Positions 1 to 5,297 of a stretch of 5,297 bases of DNA are shown here, piece by piece. Location of the stretch: the NCBI GenBank assembly GCA_021816505.1, contig JAKAXS010000231.1:1-5297 (forward strand), in the 5' to 3' direction. The stretch is from Pseudomonadota bacterium. GTDB lineage: Bacteria; Pseudomonadota; Alphaproteobacteria; Rhizobiales; Hyphomicrobiaceae. The notes under the pieces are model-generated. The model made no database searches. It was not told where the DNA came from and saw only the letters and a program-made list of their open reading frames with translations. How positions within the stretch are numbered: position 1 is the first letter of the stretch; each line of letters opens with the position of its first letter. The position numbers and the translations under genes are program-made.

Positions 1-49
1 TGAGATCGTCGTGCGACAAAGCAACTCCGCGCCGGCCGGCGGGAGCTGA
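1..49 (+). CDS. 3' end of probable RND efflux periplasmic adaptor (membrane fusion protein), partial
   Basis: Only the last 15 codons and a TGA stop (47-49) are visible, reading ...EIVVRQSNSAPAGGS. The stop lies 5 bases before the ATG of the RND permease, and the permease's ribosome binding site overlaps the end of this frame, the usual arrangement of adaptor-permease operons with coupled translation. A short beta-strand-like stretch (EIVV) followed by a polar, Ala/Pro/Gly-rich tail is compatible with the C-terminus of HlyD/AcrA-type adaptors, which often end with a GD-x-VVV-type strand and a disordered tail. The identification rests mainly on gene order; 15 residues are too few for a family assignment. 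The adaptor would bridge the permease to an outer-membrane channel in the periplasm. Confidence 0.5.
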   Translation, partial: EIVVRQSNSAPAGGS

Positions 50-54
50 CGGGA

Positions 55-3000
55 ATGTTCGAATTCTGCATCAGGCGGCCCGTTTTCGCGACCGTCTTGA
101 GCCTCGTGCTCGTGCTTCTCGGCGTCGTCTCGTACGATCGGCTGACGGTACGCGAATATCCCAACGTCGATGAGCCGGTCGTGTCGGTCGTCACGCGCTA
201 TCCGGGCGCGTCGGCGGCGATCATCGAAAGCCAGGTTACGCAGATCCTCGAAGGCTCAATCGCCGGCATCGAGGGCATCGATATCTTGGAATCGACATCC
301 CGCACCGAGACGAGCCGCATCACCGTTCGTTTCCATCCCGAGATCAATCCCGACGTCGCGGCGTCAGACGTGCGCGACCGTGCGGCGCGCGTTCGCGGCC
401 GGCTGCCGGACGAAATCGACGAACCCGTGATCGCCAAGGTGGAAGCCGACGCGATGCCGGTGATGAACCTCGTTTTCACGTCGCCGAAGATGACGGCGCT
501 GCAGATCACGGATTACATCGACCGCTTCGTGATCGATCGTATCAAGAATCTGCAGGGCGTGGCTGACGTCCAGATCTTCGGCGAACGCCGCTATGCGATG
601 CGCATCTGGATCGACAGGGAGCGGCTGGCGGCATTCAATCTCACGGTCCAGGACATCGAGAACGCGTTGCGGGCGCAGAACGTGGAGCTGCCCGCCGGAC
701 GCATCGAGAGCACGGATCGCGAGTTTCCGGTGTTGTCGCGCACCGGATTGGTGACGCCGGACGAGTTCGGAAACATCATCGTCAAGCTGGCTGCCGGGCA
801 TCAAGTCCGCATGAACGAGGTGGCGCGCATCGAGCTTGGCGCGGCCGACGAGCGGCGCGACAGCCGGTACAACGGCGCGCCCGCCATTGCGATCGGCGTG
901 ATCAAGCAGGCGACCGCCAACCCGCTCGACGTGTCGAATGCCCTGCGCGAGGTGCTGCCCGACATCAATCGCGGCTTGCCGGAGGGACTGAGTGCGGAGA
1001 TCGGCAGCGACGACAGCATCTTCATCGACCGCTCGATCGAGGCCGTGTTCCACACGATCCTTGAGGCGATCGCGCTCGTCGTCATCGTCATCCTGTTCTT
1101 CCTGCGCTCGATCCGGGCTTCGATCATTCCGATCGTCACGATTCCGATCTCGCTGATCGCGACCTTCACGATGATGTTCGCGCTCGGGTTCACCATCAAT
1201 ACGCTGACGCTGCTCGCTATGGTGCTGGCGATCGGTCTGGTGGTCGACGACGCGATTGTCGTGCTGGAGAACATCTACCGCCATATCGAGGAGGGGATGA
1301 AGCCGGTCGATGCGGCCATCAAGGGGACGCGCGAAATCGGCTTCGCGGTGATCGCCATGACGCTGACGTTGGCGGCCGTTTACGCACCGATCGCGTTTGC
1401 GCCGGGCAAGACCGGGCGCCTGTTCCTGGAGTTCGCGTTGACGCTGGCGGGCGCGGTGATCGTGTCGGGCTTCGTGGCCCTGACGCTGACGCCGATGATG
1501 TGCTCCAAGATCCTGAAGCACGACACCAACCCCAATTGGTTCTTCCGCCTCGTGGAGCGCTTCCTCAGCGCGCTGGAACGCGGCTATCGCGCGACGTTGG
1601 GTACTGCGATCAAGGCGCGGGCGATCGTCCTATTGCTGGCATTGGGCGTCGCGGGCGCGTCGGGCCTGCTGTTCACCTCGCTCAAGTCGGAGCTGGCGCC
1701 GGTCGAGGATCGCGGCATTCTTCGCGTGCGCGGCGTGTCTCCCGAGGGCGCGACGCTGGCCTATACGAGCCGCTACACGGCCGAGATCGACGAGATCCTG
1801 GCGGGCATTCCCGAGGTGACGACCCGGCTGGTGATCAACGGCCAGCCCGACGTTTCGAACTTCCTCATCAACGCGCAGCTGAAAGACTGGAACGACCGGA
1901 CCGTCAAGCAGCAGCAACTCGCCGAGCGCATCGGCCCGAAGCTGCGTCGCATTCCCGGCGTGCAGGCCTTCGCCAACAATCCCGGCTCGTTCGGGCAGCG
2001 CGGCGCGGCGCGGCCGATCGAGTTCGTGATCCAAACCTCCGGGACGTATGAGGAGCTGCAGGGCTACGTCGACAAGATGATGGAGCGGATCGGCCAGTAT
2101 CCGGGACTGGAGAGCGTCGATACCGACCTGAAGCTCAACACGCCCGAATTCCGCATCGATCTCGACCGCCCGAAGATCGCCGACCTGGGTATCGACGTGA
2201 CCGTCGTCGGCCGCACGCTGGAAACGCTGCTGGGCGGGCGGCAGGTGACCCGGTTCGAACAGAACGGCGAGCAGTACGACGTCTATGTCCAGCTGGCCGA
2301 TGAGGACCGCGCGTCACCCGAAACGCTGGCGACGGTGTTCCTGCGGTCGCCGTCGGGCGAGATGGTGCAACTGTCCAACATCGCCAAGGTGCGCGAGGCC
2401 GTGGCTCCGAAGGAGCTGAAGCGCTTCAATCAGCTGCGTTCGGTAACCATCACCGCGAACCTCGGGCCGGGCGTGGCGCTGGGCGAAGCGCTGGATTTCC
2501 TGGAAGGCGCGGCGCGCGAAGTCCTGCCGGCCAACGTGCAGACGGATCTGTCCGGCCAGAGCCGAGACTATCGCGCCGCGGGCCAGAGCCTGGCGCTGGT
2601 TTTCGTGCTTGCGCTCGGGTTCATCTATCTGGTGCTTGCGGCGCAGTTCGAGAGCTTCCGCGATCCCATCATCATCATGCTCACCGTGCCGTTGTCGATG
2701 ACAGGCGCGCTGGGCGCTCTCTATCTCGCGGGCGGCACCCTCAACGTCTACTCGCAGATCGGCCTCGTGACGCTGGTCGGACTGATCACGAAGCACGGCA
2801 TTCTGATCGTGGAGTTCGCCAACCAGCAGCAGGAGCACTTCGGCAAGGACCGCATCGCAGCTGTGATCGAGGCGGCGACCTTGCGGCTGCGGCCCATCCT
2901 CATGACCACGGGCGCGATGGTGCTCGGCGCGCTGCCCCTGGCGCTGGCCGATGGTGCGGGCGCGGAGAGCCGTCAGCAGATCGGCTGGGTGATCGTCGGC

Positions 3001-3123
3001 GGCATGTCGCTGGGCACGTTGCTGACGCTGTTCGTGATCCCGACCGTCTACTCCTTGCTCGGCGCAAAACATGATCAGACGGCACACGCCTCGGACGCAT
3101 CACAGGCTTTGCCGGCGGAGTAG
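55..3123 (+). CDS. RND (HAE1/AcrB-type) multidrug efflux permease, inner-membrane subunit
   Basis: This is a complete 1022-residue proton-driven export permease of the inner membrane. It works as a trimer with a periplasmic adaptor and an outer-membrane channel. It starts with the family-typical FCIRRPVFATV helix. Predicted membrane helices lie near residues 10-29, 332-351, 357-377, 384-405, 430-450, 461-482, 524-541, 846-864, 870-891, 898-920, 946-965 and 977-1002. The two large periplasmic porter/docking loops are about 30-331 and 542-845, the classic duplicated 6+6 layout. The proton-relay residues of AcrB (D407, D408, K940, R971, T978) have counterparts at D398 and D399 (in GLVVDDAIVVLENI), K913 (LITKHG), R944 and T951 (in RLRPILMTT), so it should be active. 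A GGGAG ribosome binding site at 41-45, 9 bases upstream, supports the ATG start. Length is slightly below AcrB (about 1050). The coupled upstream gene is probably the adaptor; no outer-membrane factor follows, so the pump likely borrows a TolC-like channel or has it upstream. Drug-like substrates are usual for the family, but the actual substrate cannot be read from the sequence. Confidence 0.96.
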   Translation: MFEFCIRRPVFATVLSLVLVLLGVVSYDRLTVREYPNVDEPVVSVVTRYPGASAAIIESQVTQILEGSIAGIEGIDILESTSRTETSRITVRFHPEINPDVAASDVRDRAARVRGRLPDEIDEPVIAKVEADAMPVMNLVFTSPKMTALQITDYIDRFVIDRIKNLQGVADVQIFGERRYAMRIWIDRERLAAFNLTVQDIENALRAQNVELPAGRIESTDREFPVLSRTGLVTPDEFGNIIVKLAAGHQVRMNEVARIELGAADERRDSRYNGAPAIAIGVIKQATANPLDVSNALREVLPDINRGLPEGLSAEIGSDDSIFIDRSIEAVFHTILEAIALVVIVILFFLRSIRASIIPIVTIPISLIATFTMMFALGFTINTLTLLAMVLAIGLVVDDAIVVLENIYRHIEEGMKPVDAAIKGTREIGFAVIAMTLTLAAVYAPIAFAPGKTGRLFLEFALTLAGAVIVSGFVALTLTPMMCSKILKHDTNPNWFFRLVERFLSALERGYRATLGTAIKARAIVLLLALGVAGASGLLFTSLKSELAPVEDRGILRVRGVSPEGATLAYTSRYTAEIDEILAGIPEVTTRLVINGQPDVSNFLINAQLKDWNDRTVKQQQLAERIGPKLRRIPGVQAFANNPGSFGQRGAARPIEFVIQTSGTYEELQGYVDKMMERIGQYPGLESVDTDLKLNTPEFRIDLDRPKIADLGIDVTVVGRTLETLLGGRQVTRFEQNGEQYDVYVQLADEDRASPETLATVFLRSPSGEMVQLSNIAKVREAVAPKELKRFNQLRSVTITANLGPGVALGEALDFLEGAAREVLPANVQTDLSGQSRDYRAAGQSLALVFVLALGFIYLVLAAQFESFRDPIIIMLTVPLSMTGALGALYLAGGTLNVYSQIGLVTLVGLITKHGILIVEFANQQQEHFGKDRIAAVIEAATLRLRPILMTTGAMVLGALPLALADGAGAESRQQIGWVIVGGMSLGTLLTLFVIPTVYSLLGAKHDQTAHASDASQALPAE

Positions 3124-3145
3124 CTGTTGGTCTGAAAAACGTAAT

Positions 3146-3175
3146 GGGGCCGGACGCTTCGAGACGTCCGGCCCC
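3146..3175. terminator. Perfect 11-bp GC-rich hairpin between convergent genes, likely terminator
   Basis: GGGGCCGGACG (3146-3156) and CGTCCGGCCCC (3165-3175) are perfect inverted repeats around an 8-base loop, CTTCGAGA. The hairpin sits 22 bases after the permease stop and 28 bases after the SDR stop on the other strand. On the minus strand the stem is followed by ATTACG and then five T's (complement of A3135-3139), so it resembles an intrinsic terminator for the SDR gene with a displaced U-tract. On the plus strand no T-run follows, so for the permease transcript it may only pause RNA polymerase or protect the 3' end. Position between convergent genes fits a shared terminator. Confidence 0.75.
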
Positions 3176-3203
3176 GCAGGCTTCAGCGAAAACCAGTAAA
3201 ACT

Positions 3204-3938
3204 TTAGCAGCGCAACGAAGCATTCTCGGCGTCGAAGACTTGCCCGGTAAGTTGGCGGCCCTTGCGGCTCGCGAGGTACATCGCCAGCGCCGCGATCTCA
3301 GGCTCCGAGGCGAGGCAATGTCCGCAGGCGTCCATGCTGCGCGGGCCGATAGCATTGATGCGGATGGCGGCATCCGACCAGGCCTGCGCCTCGCGACGCG
3401 TGAGGTCGGCCAGCGTGGCGCGGATCAGGCTCGACACGGCCATCTCGCGCGCGTCCGCCGGCGGGGCCATGCTGACGATGTTGAGGATGAGCCCTTCGTT
3501 GCGCATCAAGCGCATGCGGTTGGCGGCAACGCGCGTGATCTGCGTGGCGGGCAGCAGCGTATCGGACACGTAGTCCGACAACTCGTCGTAGTCGGCGATG
3601 CCGACCGGCTGTTCGGCGGCGATGAAGTTCACGACCACGTCGAAGCCGCCGAATGCGGTTGCGGACTTCTGGGCGAGGCGGACGGCAGCGGCTTGATCGT
3701 GCACCGGCTCGTCGAACATCCTGACTTCGCACGCCTGCTCGGCCATGTGTGCGGTCAGCTCGACAAGGTCGGGCGACAGGTCGGGCGTCTGGATGATGAG
3801 GCGAGCCTTGTGATCGGCGAAGGAACGGGCGACGTCGACGCCGCCGGAAGCAGTAAGCCCAGTAAGCAGGACACGCGCGCCAGCCAGTTCACCATAGACT
3901 GAGGACGCCAGTTCCGGCTCGATTACGCTCATCAACAT
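3204..3938 (-). CDS. SDR-fold (short-chain dehydrogenase/reductase-like) protein lacking the catalytic Tyr-Lys pair
   Basis: This 244-residue cytoplasmic protein has the length and fold markers of a classical SDR. The N-terminal Rossmann strand and turn is VLLTGLTASGG (23-33), where the family has TGxxxGxG; the first glycine of GxG is Ser31. The strand FDVVVNFIA (99-107) replaces the usual NNAG with NFIA. ILNIVS (151-156) retains the catalytic Ser156. Thirteen residues later, where YxxxK is expected, the sequence is S169-S-L-I-R173, so both catalytic Tyr and Lys are gone. RINAIGP (193-199) matches the conserved RxNAIxPG segment and LTGQVFDAE (230-238) the usual TGQ-strand. A CGHC motif lies at 205-208 and the protein ends in Cys244. 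The first ATG is chosen because AGGAG (complement of 3949-3953) lies 10 bases upstream; Met3 would be too far from it. The gene is convergent with the permease and divergent from the EAL-type gene. It is probably a pseudoenzyme or a binding/regulatory SDR; the intact frame and retained fold argue against a decaying gene. The ligand is unknown. Confidence 0.85.
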   Translation of the reverse strand: MLMSVIEPELASSVYGELAGARVLLTGLTASGGVDVARSFADHKARLIIQTPDLSPDLVELTAHMAEQACEVRMFDEPVHDQAAAVRLAQKSATAFGGFDVVVNFIAAEQPVGIADYDELSDYVSDTLLPATQITRVAANRMRLMRNEGLILNIVSMAPPADAREMAVSSLIRATLADLTRREAQAWSDAAIRINAIGPRSMDACGHCLASEPEIAALAMYLASRKGRQLTGQVFDAENASLRC

Positions 3939-4001
3939 TTGGGCTGCTCTCCTGAAACACGCCAGACACCAAGGTTTCCCGCCCGGCCTGACGATACCAC
4001 G

Positions 4002-4041
4002 TCGATTCGGCTAATGAGAACTAAACAACGCCTCGATTCGG
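4002..4041. repeat. Pair of 9-bp direct repeats TCGATTCGG, 31 bp apart
   Basis: TCGATTCGG occurs at 4002-4010 and again at 4033-4041, about three helical turns apart, 64 to 103 bases upstream of the SDR-like start codon. The spacing on one face of the helix suits a regulator binding site upstream of that gene, but a chance repeat is possible at this length. Confidence 0.35.
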
Positions 4042-4096
4042 GTGGGCCAACGGCCGGCCGGTGACCTGATTGCGGCCCGATTGCATCTGTGGAAAA

Positions 4097-4115
4097 CGGG
4101 AAATCGCCGGGAATC
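4097..4115 (+). repeat. Near-direct repeat CGGGAAATC / CGGGAATC
   Basis: CGGGAAATC (4097-4105) is followed after two bases by CGGGAATC (4108-4115). The core resembles the CGGAAATC core of the tandem repeat at 4314-4336, giving four related copies in the same intergenic region. This could be a multi-copy operator; the match is short and one copy lacks an A, so the call is tentative. Confidence 0.3.
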
Positions 4116-4291
4116 CCCGATCCGTAAAACAATTCGACGCTGTTGCGGCGCGGCCACGCCAATAGTTGTCCCCGCCAATTTTATTTTCTGGGGATAGGCG
4201 GAGCCCTCGCGAGCGGCAAACCGCGGCTTCCCGCCCTCGGTACCGGCCTTTCTCTCCGTGGGGTGTCGAAAGGTGGTGAAAGTGGCAGGGC

Positions 4292-4301
4292 TGCAATTGC
4301 A
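4292..4301. promoter_or_regulatory. 10-bp perfect palindrome TGCAATTGCA, possible operator
   Basis: TGCAATTGCA is self-complementary and A/T-centred in an otherwise GC-rich genome, 59 bases upstream of the EAL-type start and 12 bases before the tandem repeat. Such palindromes are typical of dimeric repressor or activator sites, but no specific regulator can be named. Confidence 0.25.
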
Positions 4302-4313
4302 AATGCCCGCCCA

Positions 4314-4336
4314 GACGGAAATCTTTGACGGAAATC
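4314..4336 (+). repeat. Tandem 10-bp direct repeat GACGGAAATC upstream of the EAL-type gene
   Basis: GACGGAAATC is present twice without mismatch at 4314-4323 and 4327-4336, separated by TTT, a 13-bp period. The second copy ends 24 bases before the ATG at 4361, so it falls in the promoter or 5' leader. It may be a binding site for a regulator of this gene. TTGACG (4325-4330) inside it resembles a -35 box but has no good -10 at 16-18 bases. Confidence 0.45.
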
Positions 4337-4360
4337 CGAATCGAGTGGTGTTGGAAAATC

Positions 4361-5297
4361 ATGAAGCGCAGACCGGGATTGCCGCGGCAGCGAGCCGAGA
4401 CCAGAAGGCGGAAGGGCGGAGGAGCCGTAGACCTGTTCGTCGTCCTGGCCATGGGCGTGGTCGTGTTTGCGCTGTCGACGGCGTTGAACCTCCAGTTCGG
4501 CGTCGACATCAACGTCGCCATGGCGGCAGGAACGGTGTTGTACGCGGCGCTGCTGGGGCTCCATGCCTTGAGGCGCCGGCGGCAACCGGGGCAGACGGCG
4601 CGCCGCGCTGCCGCTTCGCCCGACTTCGAATCCTTCAGCGACGTTCACGATCGCCTCGCGGTGCACGTGCCGCCGCCGGTCCCGCTGGACCGGGCGCTGT
4701 CGCAGCTGGAAGTTCCGTCTTCGATGCGGCCGCGCGCCAAGGTGGCGCAGGTTTCACTGCCGCCCCTGGGCGAGCACACGGCGCAGAAGCCATCGGGCGG
4801 GCCTGGTGGGTCGCCGCGGCAGAACACCGGGCCCGTGACGGCGCCCGGCCAATTGGGGGGCGGGCATCCATCGGCCTTTGGACACCCGGGTGCGCCATCG
4901 GCCCGTTCGGGGCCTCCTGCACTGCCCGAAAGCGCCTTGCATGCGCAGCCCGGCGGCGGAAACTCGCTGGAGTCGGATGTCGAGCGCATCCAGGCCCTGG
5001 TGAAGAAGCTGGCCAACGAGATCAACGCGGCCGATGAAGCGGCGGAGGATGTCAGTCGCCCGCCACGGCTTCCTATGTCGGACGCCGCTGCCAACGCGTC
5101 GGTGGGCGCGCTGCGCCAGGCTGCCGAAGGCATGAAGTCGGCGGCGGCACCGCCGCCGCTGGGCGCCATGCGTCCGGGGGCGGGACCGCAGCAGCCATTT
5201 CCGGCTTCGCAGCGCCCTGCGCCGCCGCCTCTCAGCCCGGCACAGGCGCATATCGCTGCAGTGGCCGACTCGCTGGTCGCCGGACGGGTCGAAGTGG
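4361..5297 (+). CDS. TipF-like membrane-anchored protein with probable C-terminal EAL domain, 5' part only
   Basis: The frame is open from ATG 4361 to the window edge (312 complete codons). After a basic N-terminus (MKRRPG..., residues 1-21) come two hydrophobic helices, about 23-44 and 50-70, separated by a short polar turn and followed by RRRR (71-74). This predicts a membrane hairpin with both ends in the cytoplasm. Residues about 77-200 form a Pro/Gly/Ala-rich, probably disordered linker. A charged amphipathic helix follows at about 202-231 (contains VERIQALVKKLANEIN), then a second Pro-rich stretch. The last visible residues, SPAQAHIAAVADSLVAGRVEV, resemble the entry into an EAL domain (helix, then R-[IV]-[DE]-[LV]-x-L-x-P). 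The order membrane hairpin, coiled coil, EAL matches TipF, a cyclic-di-GMP receptor for flagellum assembly in Caulobacter, and its rhizobial relatives. The EAL core itself is outside the window, so catalytic residues cannot be judged. The ribosome binding site is weak (GGA at 4353-4355); TTG at 4325 is a less likely start. Codon positions 1/2/3 behave as coding throughout, unlike overlapping frames. Confidence 0.7.
   Translation, partial: MKRRPGLPRQRAETRRRKGGGAVDLFVVLAMGVVVFALSTALNLQFGVDINVAMAAGTVLYAALLGLHALRRRRQPGQTARRAAASPDFESFSDVHDRLAVHVPPPVPLDRALSQLEVPSSMRPRAKVAQVSLPPLGEHTAQKPSGGPGGSPRQNTGPVTAPGQLGGGHPSAFGHPGAPSARSGPPALPESALHAQPGGGNSLESDVERIQALVKKLANEINAADEAAEDVSRPPRLPMSDAAANASVGALRQAAEGMKSAAAPPPLGAMRPGAGPQQPFPASQRPAPPPLSPAQAHIAAVADSLVAGRVEV

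Larger units (their letters stand above)
3939..4360. other. Divergent intergenic region, no gene seen
   Basis: These 422 bases lie between the divergent SDR-like gene and the EAL-type gene. The region is visibly richer in A/T than the flanking genes, for example around 4091-4131 and 4176-4189. Open frames crossing it lack a good ribosome binding site, have shadow-like composition or merely overlap the flanking gene, so I see no coding sequence. It must hold promoters for both flanking genes, but I find no convincing -35/-10 pair on either strand. It does hold short direct repeats and a 10-bp palindrome, listed separately. No tRNA, riboswitch-like fold or intrinsic terminator was recognised. 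Confidence 0.6.

Noticed and set aside
364..1521. Long minus-strand open frame (385 codons) opposite the RND permease
   Set aside because: Its product is an Arg/His/Gln/Asp-rich low-complexity string typical of the antisense of GC-rich genes, and the plus strand is clearly a complete RND permease.
2314..3087. Minus-strand open frame (257 codons) opposite the 3' part of the permease
   Set aside because: It has the same low-complexity antisense composition and no recognisable domain; it is a shadow of the permease.
3144..3902. Plus-strand open frame (252 codons) antisense to the SDR-like gene
   Set aside because: It starts at the edge of the terminator hairpin, has a His/Arg/Gly/Val-rich shadow composition, and the minus strand shows clear SDR motifs with a good ribosome binding site.
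4051..4060. Palindrome CGGCCGGCCG
   Set aside because: Such GC-only palindromes are expected by chance in GC-rich DNA.
4166..4197. Possible promoter TTGTCC followed by an A/T-rich stretch and GGATAG
   Set aside because: Spacing is about 20 bases and both boxes are weak matches; not enough to call.
4325..4353. Possible sigma-70 promoter with TTGACG as -35
   Set aside because: No acceptable -10 hexamer lies 16-18 bases downstream (GTGTTG/TGTTGG), and it would place the transcription start at or past the start codon.
4021..4521. Minus-strand open frames across the divergent intergenic region
   Set aside because: No good ribosome binding site, no recognisable domain, and overlap with the better supported EAL-type gene.
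4258..5037. Plus-strand open frame (259 codons) overlapping the EAL-type gene
   Set aside because: It is Arg/Ala/Gly-rich with no domain. The frame beginning at 4361 gives two membrane helices, a coiled-coil-like helix and an EAL-like entry, and stays open to the window end.
5139..5158. Perfect 9-bp GC hairpin with a 2-base loop
   Set aside because: It lies inside the coding frame and follows from runs of Ala codons (GCG) next to Pro codons (CCG); there is no sign of a separate function.
1..5297. CRISPR arrays, insertion sequences, tRNA genes, phage or toxin-antitoxin modules
   Set aside because: No regularly spaced repeats, terminal inverted repeats, transposase-like frames, cloverleaf sequences or small gene pairs were found.

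Overview
The window comes from a GC-rich Gram-negative bacterium, most likely an alphaproteobacterium of the Rhizobiales/Hyphomicrobiales. Codon third positions are strongly G/C in all genes. The partial gene at the right end looks like the TipF-type membrane-anchored EAL proteins of that class. The taxonomic placement is inference; there is no rRNA or other marker in the window.

Layout. (1) Bases 1-49 hold the last 15 codons and stop of a gene that ends 5 bases before the next start, probably the periplasmic adaptor of an efflux pump. (2) Bases 55-3123 (+) encode a complete 1022-residue RND (HAE1/AcrB-type) inner-membrane efflux permease with its proton-relay residues intact. Together these are the 3' end of an adaptor-permease operon; no outer-membrane channel gene follows. 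(3) Bases 3124-3203 separate two convergent genes and carry a perfect 11-bp GC-rich hairpin, a likely shared terminator. (4) Bases 3204-3938 (-) encode a 244-residue short-chain dehydrogenase/reductase (SDR) fold protein in which the catalytic Tyr and Lys are replaced by Ser and Arg, and the glycine-rich and NNAG motifs are altered: a probable pseudoenzyme. (5) Bases 3939-4360 form a divergent, less GC-rich intergenic region with short direct repeats and a palindrome but no gene. (6) From base 4361 (+) an open frame runs off the right edge. It encodes a membrane-hairpin protein with a long Pro/Gly/Ala-rich linker, a short amphipathic helix and what looks like the first residues of an EAL (cyclic-di-GMP) domain.

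The permease and the partial adaptor work together in proton-driven export. The SDR-like gene and the EAL-type gene are transcribed divergently from the shared 422-bp region and could share regulation, but nothing in the sequence ties either functionally to the pump. The most interesting items are the SDR that lost its catalytic dyad and carries a CGHC motif, and the TipF-like protein with a tandem 10-bp repeat just upstream of its start.
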